Source: Gremmenia infestans
Taxonomy: Eukaryota > Ascomycota > Leotiomycetes > Helotiales > Hamatocanthoscyphaceae
Length of the DNA: 64,000 nucleotides
Assembly (NCBI GenBank): GCA_032629725.1
Contig: JAFEVB010000022.1
Coordinates: 1,116,001-1,180,000, forward strand
Direction: 5' to 3'
Numbering within the stretch: the stretch's first letter is position 1; every line of letters begins with the position of its first letter. Shown here in pieces: positions 1-12,724 of the stretch. The notes under the pieces are model-generated. The model saw nothing but the letters and a program-made list of their open reading frames with translations, had not been told where the DNA came from and did not search any database. The translations under genes and the position numbers were made by a program.

Positions 1-1391
1 TCATGCCGCCTCGGGTGCATATTTCATCCACCCCTTTACTATATTACTACGGATCTATCGACTGGTCTCAGCCTCGACCCCGCAGACAACAGACATGATT
101 TTTACGACCTTCCAGAACTGCAGATAGATGTCCCTAGTAACGTATCCCAGCATGAACACCAAGGTCTCGTGAGCCACGAACAACCAATACTCATTGTGTT
201 ACCTGCGTAACTCGCAAATGTGGTGTACGTGTGACGGTATGATGTTCTGTTGTTCGCGGCACAGCCAACACTGCATTGTCGTGAAAGCCATATGTGACTG
301 AAGTTACACTACAGCTTACAACGTTCCTATTGGGTATTTCCCAGTCACGACTTCAATTCAGCAGGTCTTGGCGTAGTCCGAGTGTACTGAGTACGGGTTG
401 GCACCGATTGCACGGAGTGCAGTACAGTAACGAAACCAATGATTCCAAGGGGCCAGTATTTGCACAGGCATACTTGCTTGAAGTATACAAAGCAGCCGAT
501 GAAATTAGACTCGAAACATTCGACACCTTCTACCCACATGGGCGCAAGACAATAATCCTTGCAAGCCACATGTCGGAAAGCGCGCTAGAGATTGCGGGGG
601 ACTGGGGAAATCAATATCAGAAATGGCAACGGCCTTGCTTCGGCGACATCAATCATAGAAACTGCCACAACGGGGTGGAGATGCCGTCTCACTTGATCCT
701 TCCAGATTCCAACTAGGTGATACATTCCTCCAGCTTTTGAAAAATTACTGTTGTAGTTTGCGGAATCGATTCTCCAGTCTGCAACCGAGGATTACAACAA
801 ACGGTCGGGTATTTTGAGATAGCAATTACTCGCTCGCAGAAAACCCACTGGGTGATTTGCAGGTCAAATGAATGCATGGCCTGGTCCCAGTCAACCAACC
901 ACACAGCTTCTGCAGACTGAAATGCAACGTTCAACCAGGACTCCGCAGTGTCCCCGGACTTTCATCCTTGATCGTAACGGCGGGCCTATGAAACAAGTTG
1001 CAATTGGCCAGTGAGCCACTCAGAAGCTGGTCTTTGGAGGGCAGTCGAGTGGCTAGCCATATTCCTGACCCGCAAGCTGCAGGGCTTCGGCCACACCAAC
1101 ACGTTGTGTAGGTGGTAGAGACCCGAAGCTGAGCAGTTTATTAGGTACGTGGCTTTGGAGTTTTACCGTGCCGTTTCCAACGTGACAGCTACCCAGGTAA
1201 CCCAGAATATCTAATGCTGGGACCGTTGCTCTCGGGTAGCTTCGCCGTATATAGATCTCAACTGGTCCTCCTCACTTCCACAAGAAGATTGCTACTTCTT
1301 CTGACTGATTAATCGCGTGCTGTTTGACCTATTTCGAGCACACAGATTTATAGCTGAGACGAGGCGAGGTGAATTGTCACTGAATGCCATC
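1..1391. other. Left-edge intergenic region, promoter of the sugar transporter
   Basis: No convincing gene. The longest open stretch (294-716, + strand, about 140 codons) has no recognisable motif and a composition that does not look coding. The right part is presumably the promoter and 5' leader of the transporter that starts at 1392. The left edge could hold the end of a gene outside the window, but I see no sign of one. Confidence 0.5.
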
Positions 1392-3360
1392 ATGTATCAG
1401 GCAACCAATGTATATTTCATTTGTGCGTTCGCCGCCATTGGTACGTACTGAATTCTCATTCATCGCGCCTAGTATCAAAAACTACAACATCAACACCAAG
1501 ATAAATAGATCAAAGTACAGCATGAACATGACTGACCTGCTTAGGCGGCGGGCTTTTTGGTTTCGATATCTCGAGTATGTCCGGTGTCCTAGGCACACAG
1601 GCTTACAAGGTATACTTTGGGAATCCAGTATCCTATCGCCAAGGAGGAATCACTTGTGCTATGCCTTTTGGCTCCCTTGTCGGTGCACTATCTTCATCCT
1701 ATGTTGCGGATCGATATTCTCGTCGGGCTAGTATTCAGATAGCTTCGATCTTCTGGATCGTTGGTTCAATGTGAGTTTATATAAATCCATGAACGAGGGA
1801 TAATTCGTGAAGAAGCTGATACATTTACTCTACAGCATTCAATGTGCTTCTCAAGATATCGCCATGCTAGTCGTTGGTCGTGTGGTTGCTGGCGTTTGTG
1901 TTGGTATTGCCTCGTCCATCTGCCCCGTGTACCAAGCAGAGATCGCCCCCAAGGAAATCCGCGGCCGCGTTGTCTCTCTACAACAATGGGCTATTACCTG
2001 GGGTATCCTGATCCAGTACTTCATTCAGTACGGTGCATCGTGGGTTGGAGGAGGTCCCGATGATATCAACCAGCCAACGTCTGCATTCCGTATCCCATGG
2101 GGTGTGCAGATAGTCCCAGCTGTGCTACTCTTTTTCGGCATGTACTTTTTGCCAAAGTCACCTAGATGGCTGGCTTCGAAAGACCGCTGGGACGAGGCGA
2201 TCCAGGTCTTGGCCAATCTACATGGCGGCGGCGATCTCAACCATCCCAAGGTTCTTGCTGAATACAAGGAGATTGAAGAAGCGCTTCGATTCGATCGCGA
2301 GGAAGCCATCAGCAGTTACAGACAACTTGTTGAACCCCGTATGTTGAAGCGTGTGCTGCTAGGCATGTCTATACAAATGTGGTCGCAACTGTGCGGAATG
2401 AACGTCATGATGTATTACGTTGTTTGTACGTCCAATCCAATCGTCCTTCGAAAGACGACTGACTGAAGCTAACCCGAACCCCTTAATGGTAGACATCATG
2501 GAAGGAGCAAACATTGCCTCACCCCTACTAACCGCCTCGATCCAATACATCCTAAACGTCCTGCTCACCCTCCCCGCCATCGTATATCTCGACCGTTTCG
2601 GCCGGCGCCCCGCCATGCTCATCGGGTCTTTCCTGATGATGAGCTTCCTCTTCATCGTCGGGGCGCTCCAAGCATCCTACGGCTCCCCTCAGCTCGCCGA
2701 CGGCAAGAAACACGACACGTCCTGGATCATCCAGGACAACAAGCCAGTCTCCAAAGCCATTGTAGCAATGACCTACCTCTTCGTCTGCAGCTTCGCCACA
2801 ACCTGGGGCCCCACATCTTGGACATATCCTTCGGAGATATTCCCGACGAAAATTAGAGCAAAGGCTGTTTCGCTAGCCACAGCTTCGAATTGGTTCTGGA
2901 ATTGTGTTCTTGCCTTCGCTGTCCCGCCACTTCTCTGGAACATCAATTGGAAAATGTGTAAGTCTCCGCCATGCCCCTCCCTTCCTTCCTTGCTTCCCTC
3001 ACTAACACCCTCTCCTCCCCCCACATCCCCAGCACAACACTCAGCCACTGACAACACATAAAAACAGACATGATATTCGCCACCTTCAACGGCTGCGCCT
3101 TCATCCACATGTTCCTCACCGCCCCCGAGACAAAAGGCAAGACCCTCGAAGAAATGGACGAAGTATTCGACAGCGGGCTCCCCGCCTGGAGATCCCTGCC
3201 CAAGGGCTCGCGGCTCGACCAGCTGCAGAAAGACATCGAGGCTGGGAATCTCAAGATCACGGCTCCGGTCATTGGCGTTTCTGATGCTGCATACACCGAG
3301 AAAGCGCCCGTGGCCGAGACTACGACTGCTGAGGAGACTACGACTCGTACTCAGGAGTAG
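1392..3360 (+). CDS. MFS sugar (hexose) transporter
   Basis: Predicted plasma-membrane proton/sugar symporter of the major facilitator superfamily, close in style to fungal high-affinity glucose transporters (HGT-1/MstA type). Five exons: 1392-1440, 1545-1770, 1836-2425, 2493-2957, 3068-3360, giving 540 residues, normal for the family. Visible signatures: GGGLFGFDISSMSGV in TM1, DRYSRR in the first cytoplasmic loop, PKSPRWL after TM6, DRFGRRP in the second half, and PETKGKTLEEMDEVF after TM12. The start at 1392 is chosen because it opens directly into TM1; an upstream ATG at 1384 is in another frame. All introns have GT-AG ends and compatible phases. The C-terminal tail is rich in Thr and Glu. 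The true substrate cannot be read from the sequence. Confidence 0.93.
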
Positions 3361-3721
3361 GTTTAATGGGTAGTGTAATGTGTGGGAATGGGATGGTGAG
3401 CTGATTCGTGATCGTTACAACTCATAATTTGCGAGTACGATTTCAGGAAACATGCTGATGTAATGAGGCTCTTTGAAGGAACGGAAAAGGATTCTTAGCG
3501 TTGTGGGGAGTTGTTTTCGATACCTATTTGTATTTGCGTTGTTTGATGGCTTGACTTGATTGATGGATGGATGTATGCATTGAATAGCATATATAGCTAG
3601 ATTATAGCTAGGTACTGTCATTTGAGTTTGTATACATATCAATTCTCCAAAAGTATAGTGAATTCAGGTTGTTCGATTTGGCCGTTGGACTCGACTAGCA
3701 GGATGCCTGGTAATTCAACAT
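3361..3721. other. Convergent 3' intergenic spacer
   Basis: Lies between the tail ends of the sugar transporter and the UVDE gene. A/T-rich with no gene; presumably both 3' UTRs. Confidence 0.6.
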
Positions 3722-6148
3722 CTACTCATTGAGATCTCCGTCTGCCTCGGCATAATTTGTCTTCTTCCCTCTCGCCCTCCCACTCTGTCTAGCCGGTGCC
3801 GCAGCCCTCGTCTTCTTCTTTGTCTCATTCTCATCGTCAGCAGAGAGATCAGGCATACTCAAATCATCATCCTCATCCTCATCATCCACATTCGAAACAC
3901 TCGGCGTAGGAGTAGCCTTCACCTTCTTACCCGGCGCCGCTTTCTTTACCAATGCCTTCTTCGCAGATGTCATTTTCGCCCTCTTTCTAGGCTCAGCATC
4001 CTCATCCACAACCGCTGCTTCCGCAAAACTCGCAGCCTTCACATCCTCCAAAATCCCCTGCACATCAGCCACACTCGTTGCCTCTTTCAACTTCTCCTTA
4101 ATCTCGTCACTCAGAGGCGCTTTATTGCGCGCCGTGATCGCTTTTCTGGCGGCAAAATTCCCGGGTGTTGGATTCCGAAATATGGCTTCCTCGTCCTCGC
4201 CTCCTTTCTTCTTAATCTCACGTTTCTTTGGTCGTAGCCATTCTTCCATGCCAGGAGGCCAATATACTCTATTTTCCTTGCCGCCCATACCAACCTCTTC
4301 TTCTGGCACGGGTTCCTTGGTCACTTCCTCCTCGTTACTTAGTTCCTTTCCAAACTCCTCTATTTCAGCTTCAATTAGTTTCTTCGTCTTCTTTTTCTTA
4401 GGCTTTTTAGGCAGCGGTTTGTTATCGTCAAACCGCTCGTAGGGAATGATGTTGTTGAAAGTATCCCAGCCTGGAAGCTTAAAGGTACGCATTAATTCGA
4501 AGACAGCTTGCTCCTTGTCCTTTGCCTCGATCATCAGATCCATGTCGTTTGCGCATGGAGGAAGTAATATTGGTCGAGGATTATGCTTTCGTCGTTGTCG
4601 TCCAGTGATGGCTTCTGGACAGCCTTCGCTGTAATGCATCTTCTGTCTAATATTCTTGCGGTCCCATGTTGCTTTAATACGCGGAAAGAGAGAAATGATG
4701 TCCAGAGTTCCTTCACGGAGCTGCGAGGAGTCGAAGATGATGTTGTGGTGGTGGAAATCGAGGCAGAGGGGAATGCTGAGTTCTTCGCAAATGGGAAGGA
4801 GGTCATGTACTGACCATGAGACATCGTCATTTTCGAGGACGGTTCTCATTTTCACACTAGGTGAGAGAGTCTTGTAGTTCTCGCGGAATCGGTCCAGCGT
4901 TGCTGCTTTATCGCCAAAAGTACCACCCAGGTGAAGAATCATGACGGCATTGCGATCTTCTTGCTCAGGCAACTTGAGCAGAGAAAGCATCTCGTCGTGG
5001 TAATCGAGATCTCGGACAGCATTCGCGATGACTTCAGCTCGAGGAGATCCCAACTGTGTGAATTGTCCAGGGTGCGTACTTACGCGATGGCCCAGCTCAG
5101 TGGCTACTTTACCAGCTTCAGCCAATGCCTCGCTGGCAAATGATGCAAGCTTATATCCATATTCGGCGTGGCTAGCAAATGGAAACATTTCAGAACTCAA
5201 TCTCATGAATTTGATTCCGTATTTATCATTCCATCTGAGCATCTTAGGTAGGTCCCTAACATTTGCAAGGCACAATTCTTCCACATATCGCTGCCCTCGC
5301 TCGATTGAGGCGGGCTGTGATTTATCAGGTCGGTTCTTGGTGGCATGCTCAGGCTGGCTGGGGTCTTTCAATGGGTGTCGGTGCTCGACGATAGATGCTA
5401 TACGGCATGTTCGAGATGTAAACACCGGCGGGTTTGAGAATCTCAAATAGGTATTCAGACACGCCTAGAAAGATCCCGTCAGCGAAACCCAAAATTCAAA
5501 ACATACACCCCTTACATAACCTAATCGCCCTTTCCATGGTAGAGGTAGGTAATCACTATTGACCGGTGGCGGCCTAGCAGCTTCGTTTTTGATAGTATCG
5601 ATATCGTCAGTAGGACCATCCTCATCTCCATCTGGATCGACCCTCTTTTCCCATTCATTCCCATCGTCCTCTTTTTTAACCTTCGTAGCCGCAGCTTTTT
5701 TCGCGGCTTGCTCCGCTTTGAAAGCTTTGATCTCATCCGATCCTTTCTTCGCAGCCACGGAGCTCTTTGTAGGTGACTTTTTTTGCTTCTGGAGCGAAGG
5801 GGGAGCGGGTGTCTCGAGGTCAGACAGCGGGGAGTCATCACCCTCTTCTTTTACGCCATTCGTCTTCGCGGACGTTCTCCTAGGCTCCCGTGCAATCTTT
5901 TGTACATCCAAGGACTCCCCCTTCTCGTCTGCGTCCGGACTAGCTCTTAATGCCGTTTTCCCATCAACAATATCCGCATTGTGATCTGGATTTGTATCGA
6001 TCTTGCCTCTGCGGGAGGCTTGTCGCTTGGGAGGGGCGCGGTTGACAGCAAGGCGGGGAGAGAGTATCGGCGTTTCGTGTGATATTGTGGGAATATTGAC
6101 AGCAGAAGCTATGTTTGCGACGAAGGATCTCTTGCGTTTGAGAGGCAT
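3722..6148 (-). CDS. uve1: UV-damage endonuclease (UVDE)
   Basis: UV-damage endonuclease, which nicks DNA 5' to cyclobutane dimers and 6-4 photoproducts and starts an excision repair route separate from NER (S. pombe Uve1, N. crassa Mus-18). Two exons, 5516-6148 and 3722-5464, with a 51-nt intron that splits the conserved stretch LGY|ACLNTYLRFSN. The product is 791 residues. The first 200 residues are basic and Ser/Pro/Lys-rich (MPLKRKRSF, likely nuclear). The TIM-barrel catalytic domain follows, with LSSEMFPFASH, HRVSTHPGQFTQLGSP, LHLGGTFGDK, LENDD, LCLDFHHHN, HYSEG and DLMIEAKDKE, supplying the metal-binding His/Glu/Asp residues. The tail (about 240 residues) is highly charged (poly-Lys, acidic patches, RGKK). 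The long tail is larger than in the yeast enzyme. Confidence 0.95.
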
Positions 6149-7551
6149 TTTGCTTTCTAATGCCCTGCCTCGATTGTGAAGTGAAGGGTAAGAGAGAATA
6201 CAGATATACGTGCTAGCTTTCCTCCTTGACCAAGCAATACCAGTAGTTGAAGGTCTGCTGAAACGCAGGTATGAATGGAGAGAAAGAAACATCCAACGAA
6301 GATTGTTGACTCGAAAGGAGACTTGTAGTAAGAATAAAATTACCTACCTCTGCTACTTTGATACTCGCCTTGTCGCGCGTCTAGCCTCGACGTCACGCGC
6401 TTGATTGGTACAATTCGTAGATGCTGTCTAACATCGGATTGTGGTCGTTGACGCAGATGTCAAGACGCCGCTGAGATCATGACGTTGACAAAGCCTTGTC
6501 TTAAGCAGGGAGACTAGCGGCCACGTGATATGCCCCTATTTTACGACTTCTCAAGTAATCGTCGGCGTGTTCTAAGCGAGGCCTTCCCATCTTCCTTCTT
6601 CCTTCCTTTCATCTGAATTTTGTTATGCCATTATTCAGAAACTTATTACTCCATTGGAAGTTAATACATATCAGTGGATTATCCGGGTCTCGTGTCATAT
6701 ATGAAAGGCTTTTTGCTGGCCATCTAATGATCTAAGTCGCCCAGGGAGAATACCAGTAGCGATTCCGCAGAAATCTAAGCTATCGTTCCAACTTCCTCCG
6801 CAGTATATTTCCTCTTTCCGAAGATAAGAGATCAATATTTCCTGACGCGATTGTGATGGGACCGAGCTAAATTAGAAGTTCAGACGCTCCAAGCCAGCTC
6901 ATTCGTCATTCAATTTCTCTATGTAACGAATGACAATGAAGACAAACGTGTCTCTAGATGTGTGTGCACTGTTGAGCAATTAGGAACGAGAATGTGAAAA
7001 CAAAGCAGACGAGACAGACAAAACAGAATGACAAGGGTCTGAAGGACAAGGTCGAGTTGTTTCTACAGCTCTCGAGCTTAAGGCGAGGGTAAGTAAGACT
7101 TATTTATATCCTCACTCGCACTTACGAGTTTCGAAGCCTCGCTTTACAATTGCAGAGAAGTAGGGAAGTCATGGACAGATGGACGAAAATTCATGGTTGG
7201 AATGGAAGGGAGGGGAGAAAATATTTTAGACTGTCAAATAACACGCCCACAATATTAGTGGCGGCAGCAGCTTCGATTATACACCACTCGGGACTAGACT
7301 TCCTCAGCCAAATGTGCTCGTCGCATTCAAAAAATGCAATCAAAGGGGTATCATCCACCCAAAAATCAAGGACCCTATACCCATATATGCGGTCTGAGCC
7401 CACAACCCATTTTAATCCATCCTATGCATGCTCACAATCCCAAACTCCAATCAATGCATCCATCAGTCATCAAAGCACCGCACTTCCGTTATGTATGTGA
7501 ATTCCACACGCTCACAACTATTCCCGCAGGGATAACTCTCCTTAGCCCCCC
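6149..7551. other. Intergenic region upstream of UVDE and downstream of the copper-fist gene
   Basis: 1.4 kb without a supported gene. The part next to 6149 should be the UVDE promoter and 5' UTR; the part next to 7552 should be the 3' UTR of the copper-fist gene. Short open frames at 7150-7657 show no family resemblance. Confidence 0.55.
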
Positions 7552-9287
7552 TCACATACTCGGCTGGCGATGTATCGTACAACCCAAGCATTCGCAATCA
7601 TCACCGCAAGGACAGCTCACTGTGTCGCCTCCACAGCTATCATCTGAGAAGGGGTAATTGACGAAGAAGAAATCGGAAGCGGAAAGACTTTGTTCCTCGC
7701 CGTTGCCCGATGTCGTACTAGATGGTGTGTGCACGGTCGGAGACGAGATCTGGTCGACGTTTTGGGGTTTCACAGGAAGATTTCCATTTGTGGTTGGCAT
7801 GGGGGTTTGGCCGTCGGTGTAGAGCTCAGACGGTTGATCCATCGACATAGATGCCCATGCGGAGTGTACGTAATTCTGCGTTGCCTCGTTGTACGGATGG
7901 GCAGCGCAGCCAATACATTGGCATGTGTCCCCGCAATTGCAGGTGTGTACAGTGTCCATGCTTCCAGGCATGAGCGGTCCGTTGAATGATGGAGCTTCAG
8001 GGGATATCGAGACTTCTGCTTGTGGTTGTGATTGTGGTTGTGGCTGAGAATAATAATTAGATTGTTTGCCTTGCTGCCATGCGGACATTTGTAGCGGGTT
8101 TTGAAATGATCCATATGCTGCAGGGTAGGTAAAAACAGTCTCCGGAGCAGGAAACCGGTGGTAAAGCGCAGGATTGAAGGGCATGCTTTGCTGCGGCAGC
8201 ATCTGATCTGAGCTCGCTGGGCTCATATTGAGTGGCGTTCCGTTCATCGACGTTGATTCCTCCTTCGGTATCGCGGGTTTAGGAGCACAACAGCTCCCTG
8301 CTTTTATCTCTTCGGATTTGGGAATAGTGCTTGCAATTGAAGTACTCTGGTTATTCTGCTTGGGCGCACAACAAGATCCGCCATTCGCTACAGGCTTAGG
8401 TTCGACATTTACAACATTCACAGGAGGCTGAGGAGCGCAACATGAGCCTCCATCTGTAGCTTTCATTGACTCTCCGTTCGTATTCATTGCTGGTATAGGC
8501 ATAGGACTCTCAATTCCGTAAGAACCGTTTCGAGAATGTCCCCCACTCGTGAACCCATTGTTATATGGCATCGGAAGCGGTTTCATGGGGTTGGGACGAT
8601 ACTGCTGTTGTATACCGGTATATTGTGGGGCATAACCGTAAATCCCAGCTGGAGGAGCCGACATTGGATATCCTTCTGGTAAAGCCATACCGAGTGGTGC
8701 AACCTGGCCTCGCTGTTCATACGGAAGTACGTTTACATTGTTCATATCCATCCTCTCAAAATTCGCGGGGTCAAAGGACTGTTTCCTGCTGGACTGAGGT
8801 CGAGAGGACTTTTGGACCTTGAATGTATTTATCGTAGGTGAAAGCGGCTCCAACACTCCCTGCGCTGTAATAGTTCGGGGAACGATTTGTGCGGCTAGTG
8901 CTGGCGATGCTTCACCTCCACAATAGCACGCTTGCTTTCGGGGAATCGCCGCAGTCACACTCCCGCACATACAAGATTCTCCTCCGGGATGAGGACATTG
9001 GCTGAGTGGTCGCCCAGGTTTCCTCACTGGAACCATCAGTCTCTCGCACGCATGTGTACATTTCGTGGATCGATGGCCCCGTATGCATGGCTCGCTGGGC
9101 AGAAGATGTCAGCTTAGGCTCTGTATGGGGACTGAGATCTTATGCAGAAGGGAGGCATGTCATAATATGGAGTGCTTGAAGTTGGATGAGGCTGAAGCGC
9201 ATGATACACAAGTACCTGCCTCGATCTCTGCCAAACCATATGTAGGAGGACGTACCAGGCCATCTTCATTCCATTGATCAGCGGCAT
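7552..9287 (-). CDS. Copper-fist transcription factor (GRISEA/Cuf1/Mac1 type)
   Basis: Copper-sensing transcription regulator. Two exons, 9256-9287 (32 nt, MPLINGMKMA plus two bases) and 7552-9094, separated by a 161-nt intron; 524 residues. Splicing rebuilds the copper-fist DNA-binding domain: MKMACEPCIRGHRSTKC, then the KPGRPLSQC minor-groove motif and CxC-type zinc ligands through residue about 75. The middle is Pro/Gln/Asn-rich and holds three CCAP motifs (about residues 226, 250 and 275). The C-terminal part holds two Cys clusters of the form CxCGxxCxCxGCxxH (CNCGDTCQCIGCAAH and CPCGDDCECLGCTIH), the arrangement that binds Cu(I) in Mac1/GRISEA. By family, it activates copper-uptake and superoxide-defence genes when copper is low. 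No obvious target gene is next to it. Confidence 0.94.
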
Positions 9288-10921
9288 CCTGGTAAGACTC
9301 GGCTTTCGCCCTAAGAGGTAGATTGAAGATCGGTTGGTTGCAGAAGCAGGCTTCACAACCCTTTCTTTGGGACGTCAAAAAACCCCTCACCGTCTGTTTT
9401 GGTACCCTTACTGCAGAGGCGCGTTCGTGTCGCTACCCGGCGTATGGAGTCGCGGGAGACGAATATCTAGAACAGGGCTGCTTCTTAGAGGATTTGAGAT
9501 CTAGGATGCGGCTGGACAGGCTGATCAGTAGCCTAGGCTGAGACGAGACAGTTGGATTGGATTGACTCCGGTTGTGTGTTTGCACCATGCACCACTACCA
9601 TAGGCTGTGGAATAAGGACCGTGAAGTGCGGTGAGGGTGAATAAGAGAGAGTTTGCGCTGATTAATACCAAGATGCGGTGAGGGGCCTCGAGGAGGGGAG
9701 GGTTATCTAGGTGACTGCTGAAGAGTGGGAACCGTGAACGAAGGAAGGCGTGACGTGACCTCAACCGACCGACAGTCTCTTCTCTGCCCAGCAAAACATT
9801 CAATTCAAATCAAGTGGGCTGACATTGGCTTGGATGTGGACCTTGCAGAGAGACATGGAAAGAGCTGCGACGACCCCGCGGTATCGTATGGTGGTGCAAC
9901 GAGCGACCTTGTTTATTCCGATTGAGTGCTGCGATTCCCGGGTGATCCAAGATGACTTGCTTTTCCAGTCTTCGCGGATTCCTATTGCAGAAGTCAGGAG
10001 CAGGTGCAGGTGCGGGATTGTTCGTAGTCGTCAAGCTTTTTTTTCGCAGACGAGGGAGAGTCGTCGGGAGTCGCATGGTGGAGGGGCAGGAGCGTCCCTG
10101 AGCAAGTTTCGGGCCAATAGGCGGCAAAGTTGCACGAACCTCAATGCGGCCTCTGAACGTTCTGCATTGCCCGCATTGGGATTAACATCAGCAGCGTGAT
10201 CTTTTGCTTGGCACTCAGCTCAGTCAGCGTCAGCCTTCGACCCCGCAGACTTTTGGTCGAGAAACAACCTTGTGGACTGTGACATGTGACTGCACGATAA
10301 GGTACTTGCGTCCTGTACTCGTAGGCCGGAAGTGGTTAGCTCATTCAATAACGAGAGCATGGCAGTGGATAAGTATTTAGTTACAAGTCGTCGTTCAAAT
10401 TAGGAAGATACCTTAAGTCTTGTTCTGGTGCAATAAATGGTTCGGTATATTCCTGATTGGCGGGGTTGTATTCGTTCTCTCGGCAGTCTACTGTAATCTA
10501 ATCGTGATCATGGATAATGGACTGTACAGTACAGTACAGTACTGACTGTACTGTAGGAAAATACAGAAACTGCGTTCACAAATTATACGACCCGCCACGT
10601 GTTTAATGTTCAAGGCATTCTGAAGTTGCGAAACGGAATAGAGAAAGCTGGAAAGATTTTAGAGGCCTGAGTTTGTTTCCATTCTCTCCTCACTCTCGAG
10701 TATTATCAGAATTTTCTTCAAGCCCACAAACCCTTCCCTAACCCAGACCCCGCGCCTTGGAAAGCCCCCGTGTTCCAAGCTAGGCCTTCGGTGACACCAT
10801 ACACTCAAACTAGTCAAGCACTACCAGCTCCCTCTTTCTACCAGCAACCCTATTCTGACTTCATCCAGCCAGCAGACCCAACCCACCTACCCACCCACGT
10901 GATCCACCCCCCTTTTCCAAC
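9288..10921. other. Divergent intergenic region between copper-fist gene and EFM7
   Basis: 1.6 kb shared upstream region. It contains no supported gene. It does hold a TACAGT/ACTGTA repeat-palindrome at 10521-10555, listed separately. Confidence 0.55.
10521..10555. repeat. TACAGT tandem repeat with inverted copies (hairpin potential)
   Basis: About 35 bp made of overlapping ACTGTACAGT/ACAGTACAGT units followed by ACTGACTGTACTGTA, so the left half can pair with the right. The same GTACAGTAC core recurs at about 14.8-15.4 kb. Confidence 0.7.
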
Positions 10922-11719
10922 ATGGCCAGTGCGAATCCCCCACCCCAAGACACAGACTCCGACTCGGAAATCATGGACCTCTTCACCGACCCCCCAGACT
11001 ACTACCCGCCCTCCCCCAAACCCACCACAGAAACCCACACCCTCACCTCCGGCCGCGTCCTCACTCTCCGCCTCGTCGGCCACAATCCTCTCTGGGGCCA
11101 CCACCTCTGGCAAGCCGGCCGCATAATCTCCACCTACCTCGAGACACACCCCTCTCTCATCGCCTCCAGCACCGTCCTCGAACTCGGCGCCGGAGCAGGA
11201 CTGCCTAGTCTCGTGTGCGCGGTCCTCGGGGCACGGAAGGTCGTGGTGACGGATTATCCGGACCCGGATTTAGTTGCGAATCTGTGGAGTAACATCGAGT
11301 CTGCTGCACTCAGTGGAAAGGAAAACGATGCAGATGAGAAGAATATCGTCGCCGAAGGTTACTGCTGGGGTGCAGACCCAGCACCACTGCTCTCGCACCT
11401 CCCTCCTGCTGCAGGGGGGTTTGATATTCTCATCCTAGCAGATTTGCTATTCAACCATTCCGAGCACGGGAAGTTGGTGTCTACGATCACGAGTACTCTT
11501 TCGCGAAAGGAGGGCTCGAAAGCGCTGGTTTTCTTCACGCCGTATAGACCGTGGCTGTATGAGAAGGATATGGCGTTTTTTGACCTGGTGAGGGAGGCTG
11601 GGTTTGCGGTGGAGAAGGTGCTGGAGAAGAAGATGGAGAAGGTTATGTTTGAGGGGGATCCGGGGGATGAGGAGTTGAGGAGAACGGTTTTTGGGTATGT
11701 GGTTAGGTGGAGGTTATAG
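10922..11719 (+). CDS. EFM7: Protein N-terminal and lysine methyltransferase EFM7
   Basis: SAM-dependent methyltransferase of the MTF16 family, homologous to yeast Efm7/Nnt1, which methylates the N-terminal glycine and adjacent lysine of translation elongation factor eEF1A. Single exon, 265 residues, the usual size. Visible: NPLWGHHLWQAGRIISTYL ahead of motif I, LELGAGAGLPSL (SAM-binding glycine loop, about residue 85), VVVTDYPDPDLV (motif post I), ILADLLFNHSEH (motif II, catalytic region), and FFTPYRPWLYEKDMAFF. The start at 10922 gives MASANPPP; an in-frame ATG lies at 10973 (MDLFTDPPDYYPPSP) and would also give a plausible, shorter protein. The 5' half is C-rich at third positions compared with the 3' half. 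Confidence 0.93.
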   Translation: MASANPPPQDTDSDSEIMDLFTDPPDYYPPSPKPTTETHTLTSGRVLTLRLVGHNPLWGHHLWQAGRIISTYLETHPSLIASSTVLELGAGAGLPSLVCAVLGARKVVVTDYPDPDLVANLWSNIESAALSGKENDADEKNIVAEGYCWGADPAPLLSHLPPAAGGFDILILADLLFNHSEHGKLVSTITSTLSRKEGSKALVFFTPYRPWLYEKDMAFFDLVREAGFAVEKVLEKKMEKVMFEGDPGDEELRRTVFGYVVRWRL

Positions 11720-12724
11720 TGCTGGGTGGGTGGAAAACGGGGAGTCGTGTGCGAGAAAGCGAGTAATGCGGATCTTGGAAATGAATCCTGGAGATGTTCT
11801 TGTCAAGAACGGTGGTACCTTCTGGCTTTGTATAAGACTAGCAAGAACATCTCTCTGAGATTGGGAAAATATGACGATGTTTGCATGGTTTTCCACACTC
11901 ACGCGCGGCAAACCGCACCCATATCTTTACCTCCATCCCATATATCCATCCAAAGCAACCTCAAAGCATAATATATTCCGCACTTAAACTCGGGGATCAT
12001 TATCAAAGCCCCCTTCCCCTCAAACACACTTTAGCAGCACCCGACCACTTGAAAGAAATCTATTTCCACCGCCTCCCTCTCATATATACCATATATGACA
12101 AGTAACCTAAACATCAAGGGTCCAGATACCACCTATCAGGCGGCAAATAGAAATTCTTCCCATCCCCCATCCCCCCAATCTACATAGTACTCGAGTTGTG
12201 AAATTTGTGTTGGACGGCCAGCCTTGCGAGCATTCCTTTGGTACTTACTTGGAGGGATGTATTTCATATTTTGTTTTATTTATAGTACGAAGTACCTTGA
12301 GTGCCAATGAGCACGAATCTTTCTAGGACGAAGTGAGTACGGAGTAAGTGCGTTGAACTTTGTGATAGACAGTTGGAAATTTCCCCGGGTGGGGGGAAGG
12401 CTGGAGTAGGGTAGTGACATAGCTTTGATGTAGATATAGAGTCGTAAGTTTGACAACCTTCCTATCAAAATGAGACTTAAATTAATCGAAAATCTATATC
12501 AGCACTAGCTGCCAGGAAGTTCAAGAGCAAGAAGTCCCTTTCCATGCATGAAATGCTGTTCTTTAACCCAGTAAAAGACTCCTTCTTTTTACAAACAATC
12601 CCAAGCAAAGCAAAAACACAGAGGTATCCGCGAGGAAAAGCAATCTCCACTCTGCAACCAAACACCAACCAAGTCCTATATTGTCCCATATTATCCCATC
12701 CCACCCCAATACCAAAAATTCATA
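11720..12724. other. Convergent 3' intergenic spacer
   Basis: 1.0 kb between the ends of EFM7 and the 7TM gene. Small open frames lack any protein-family character. Contains short GTAC-rich motifs near 12290-12340 (for example GTACGGAGTA). Confidence 0.55.

Noticed and set aside
294..716. 140-codon frame near the left edge
   Set aside because: No family signature, no clear splice partners, and an overlapping frame on the other strand; treated as non-coding.
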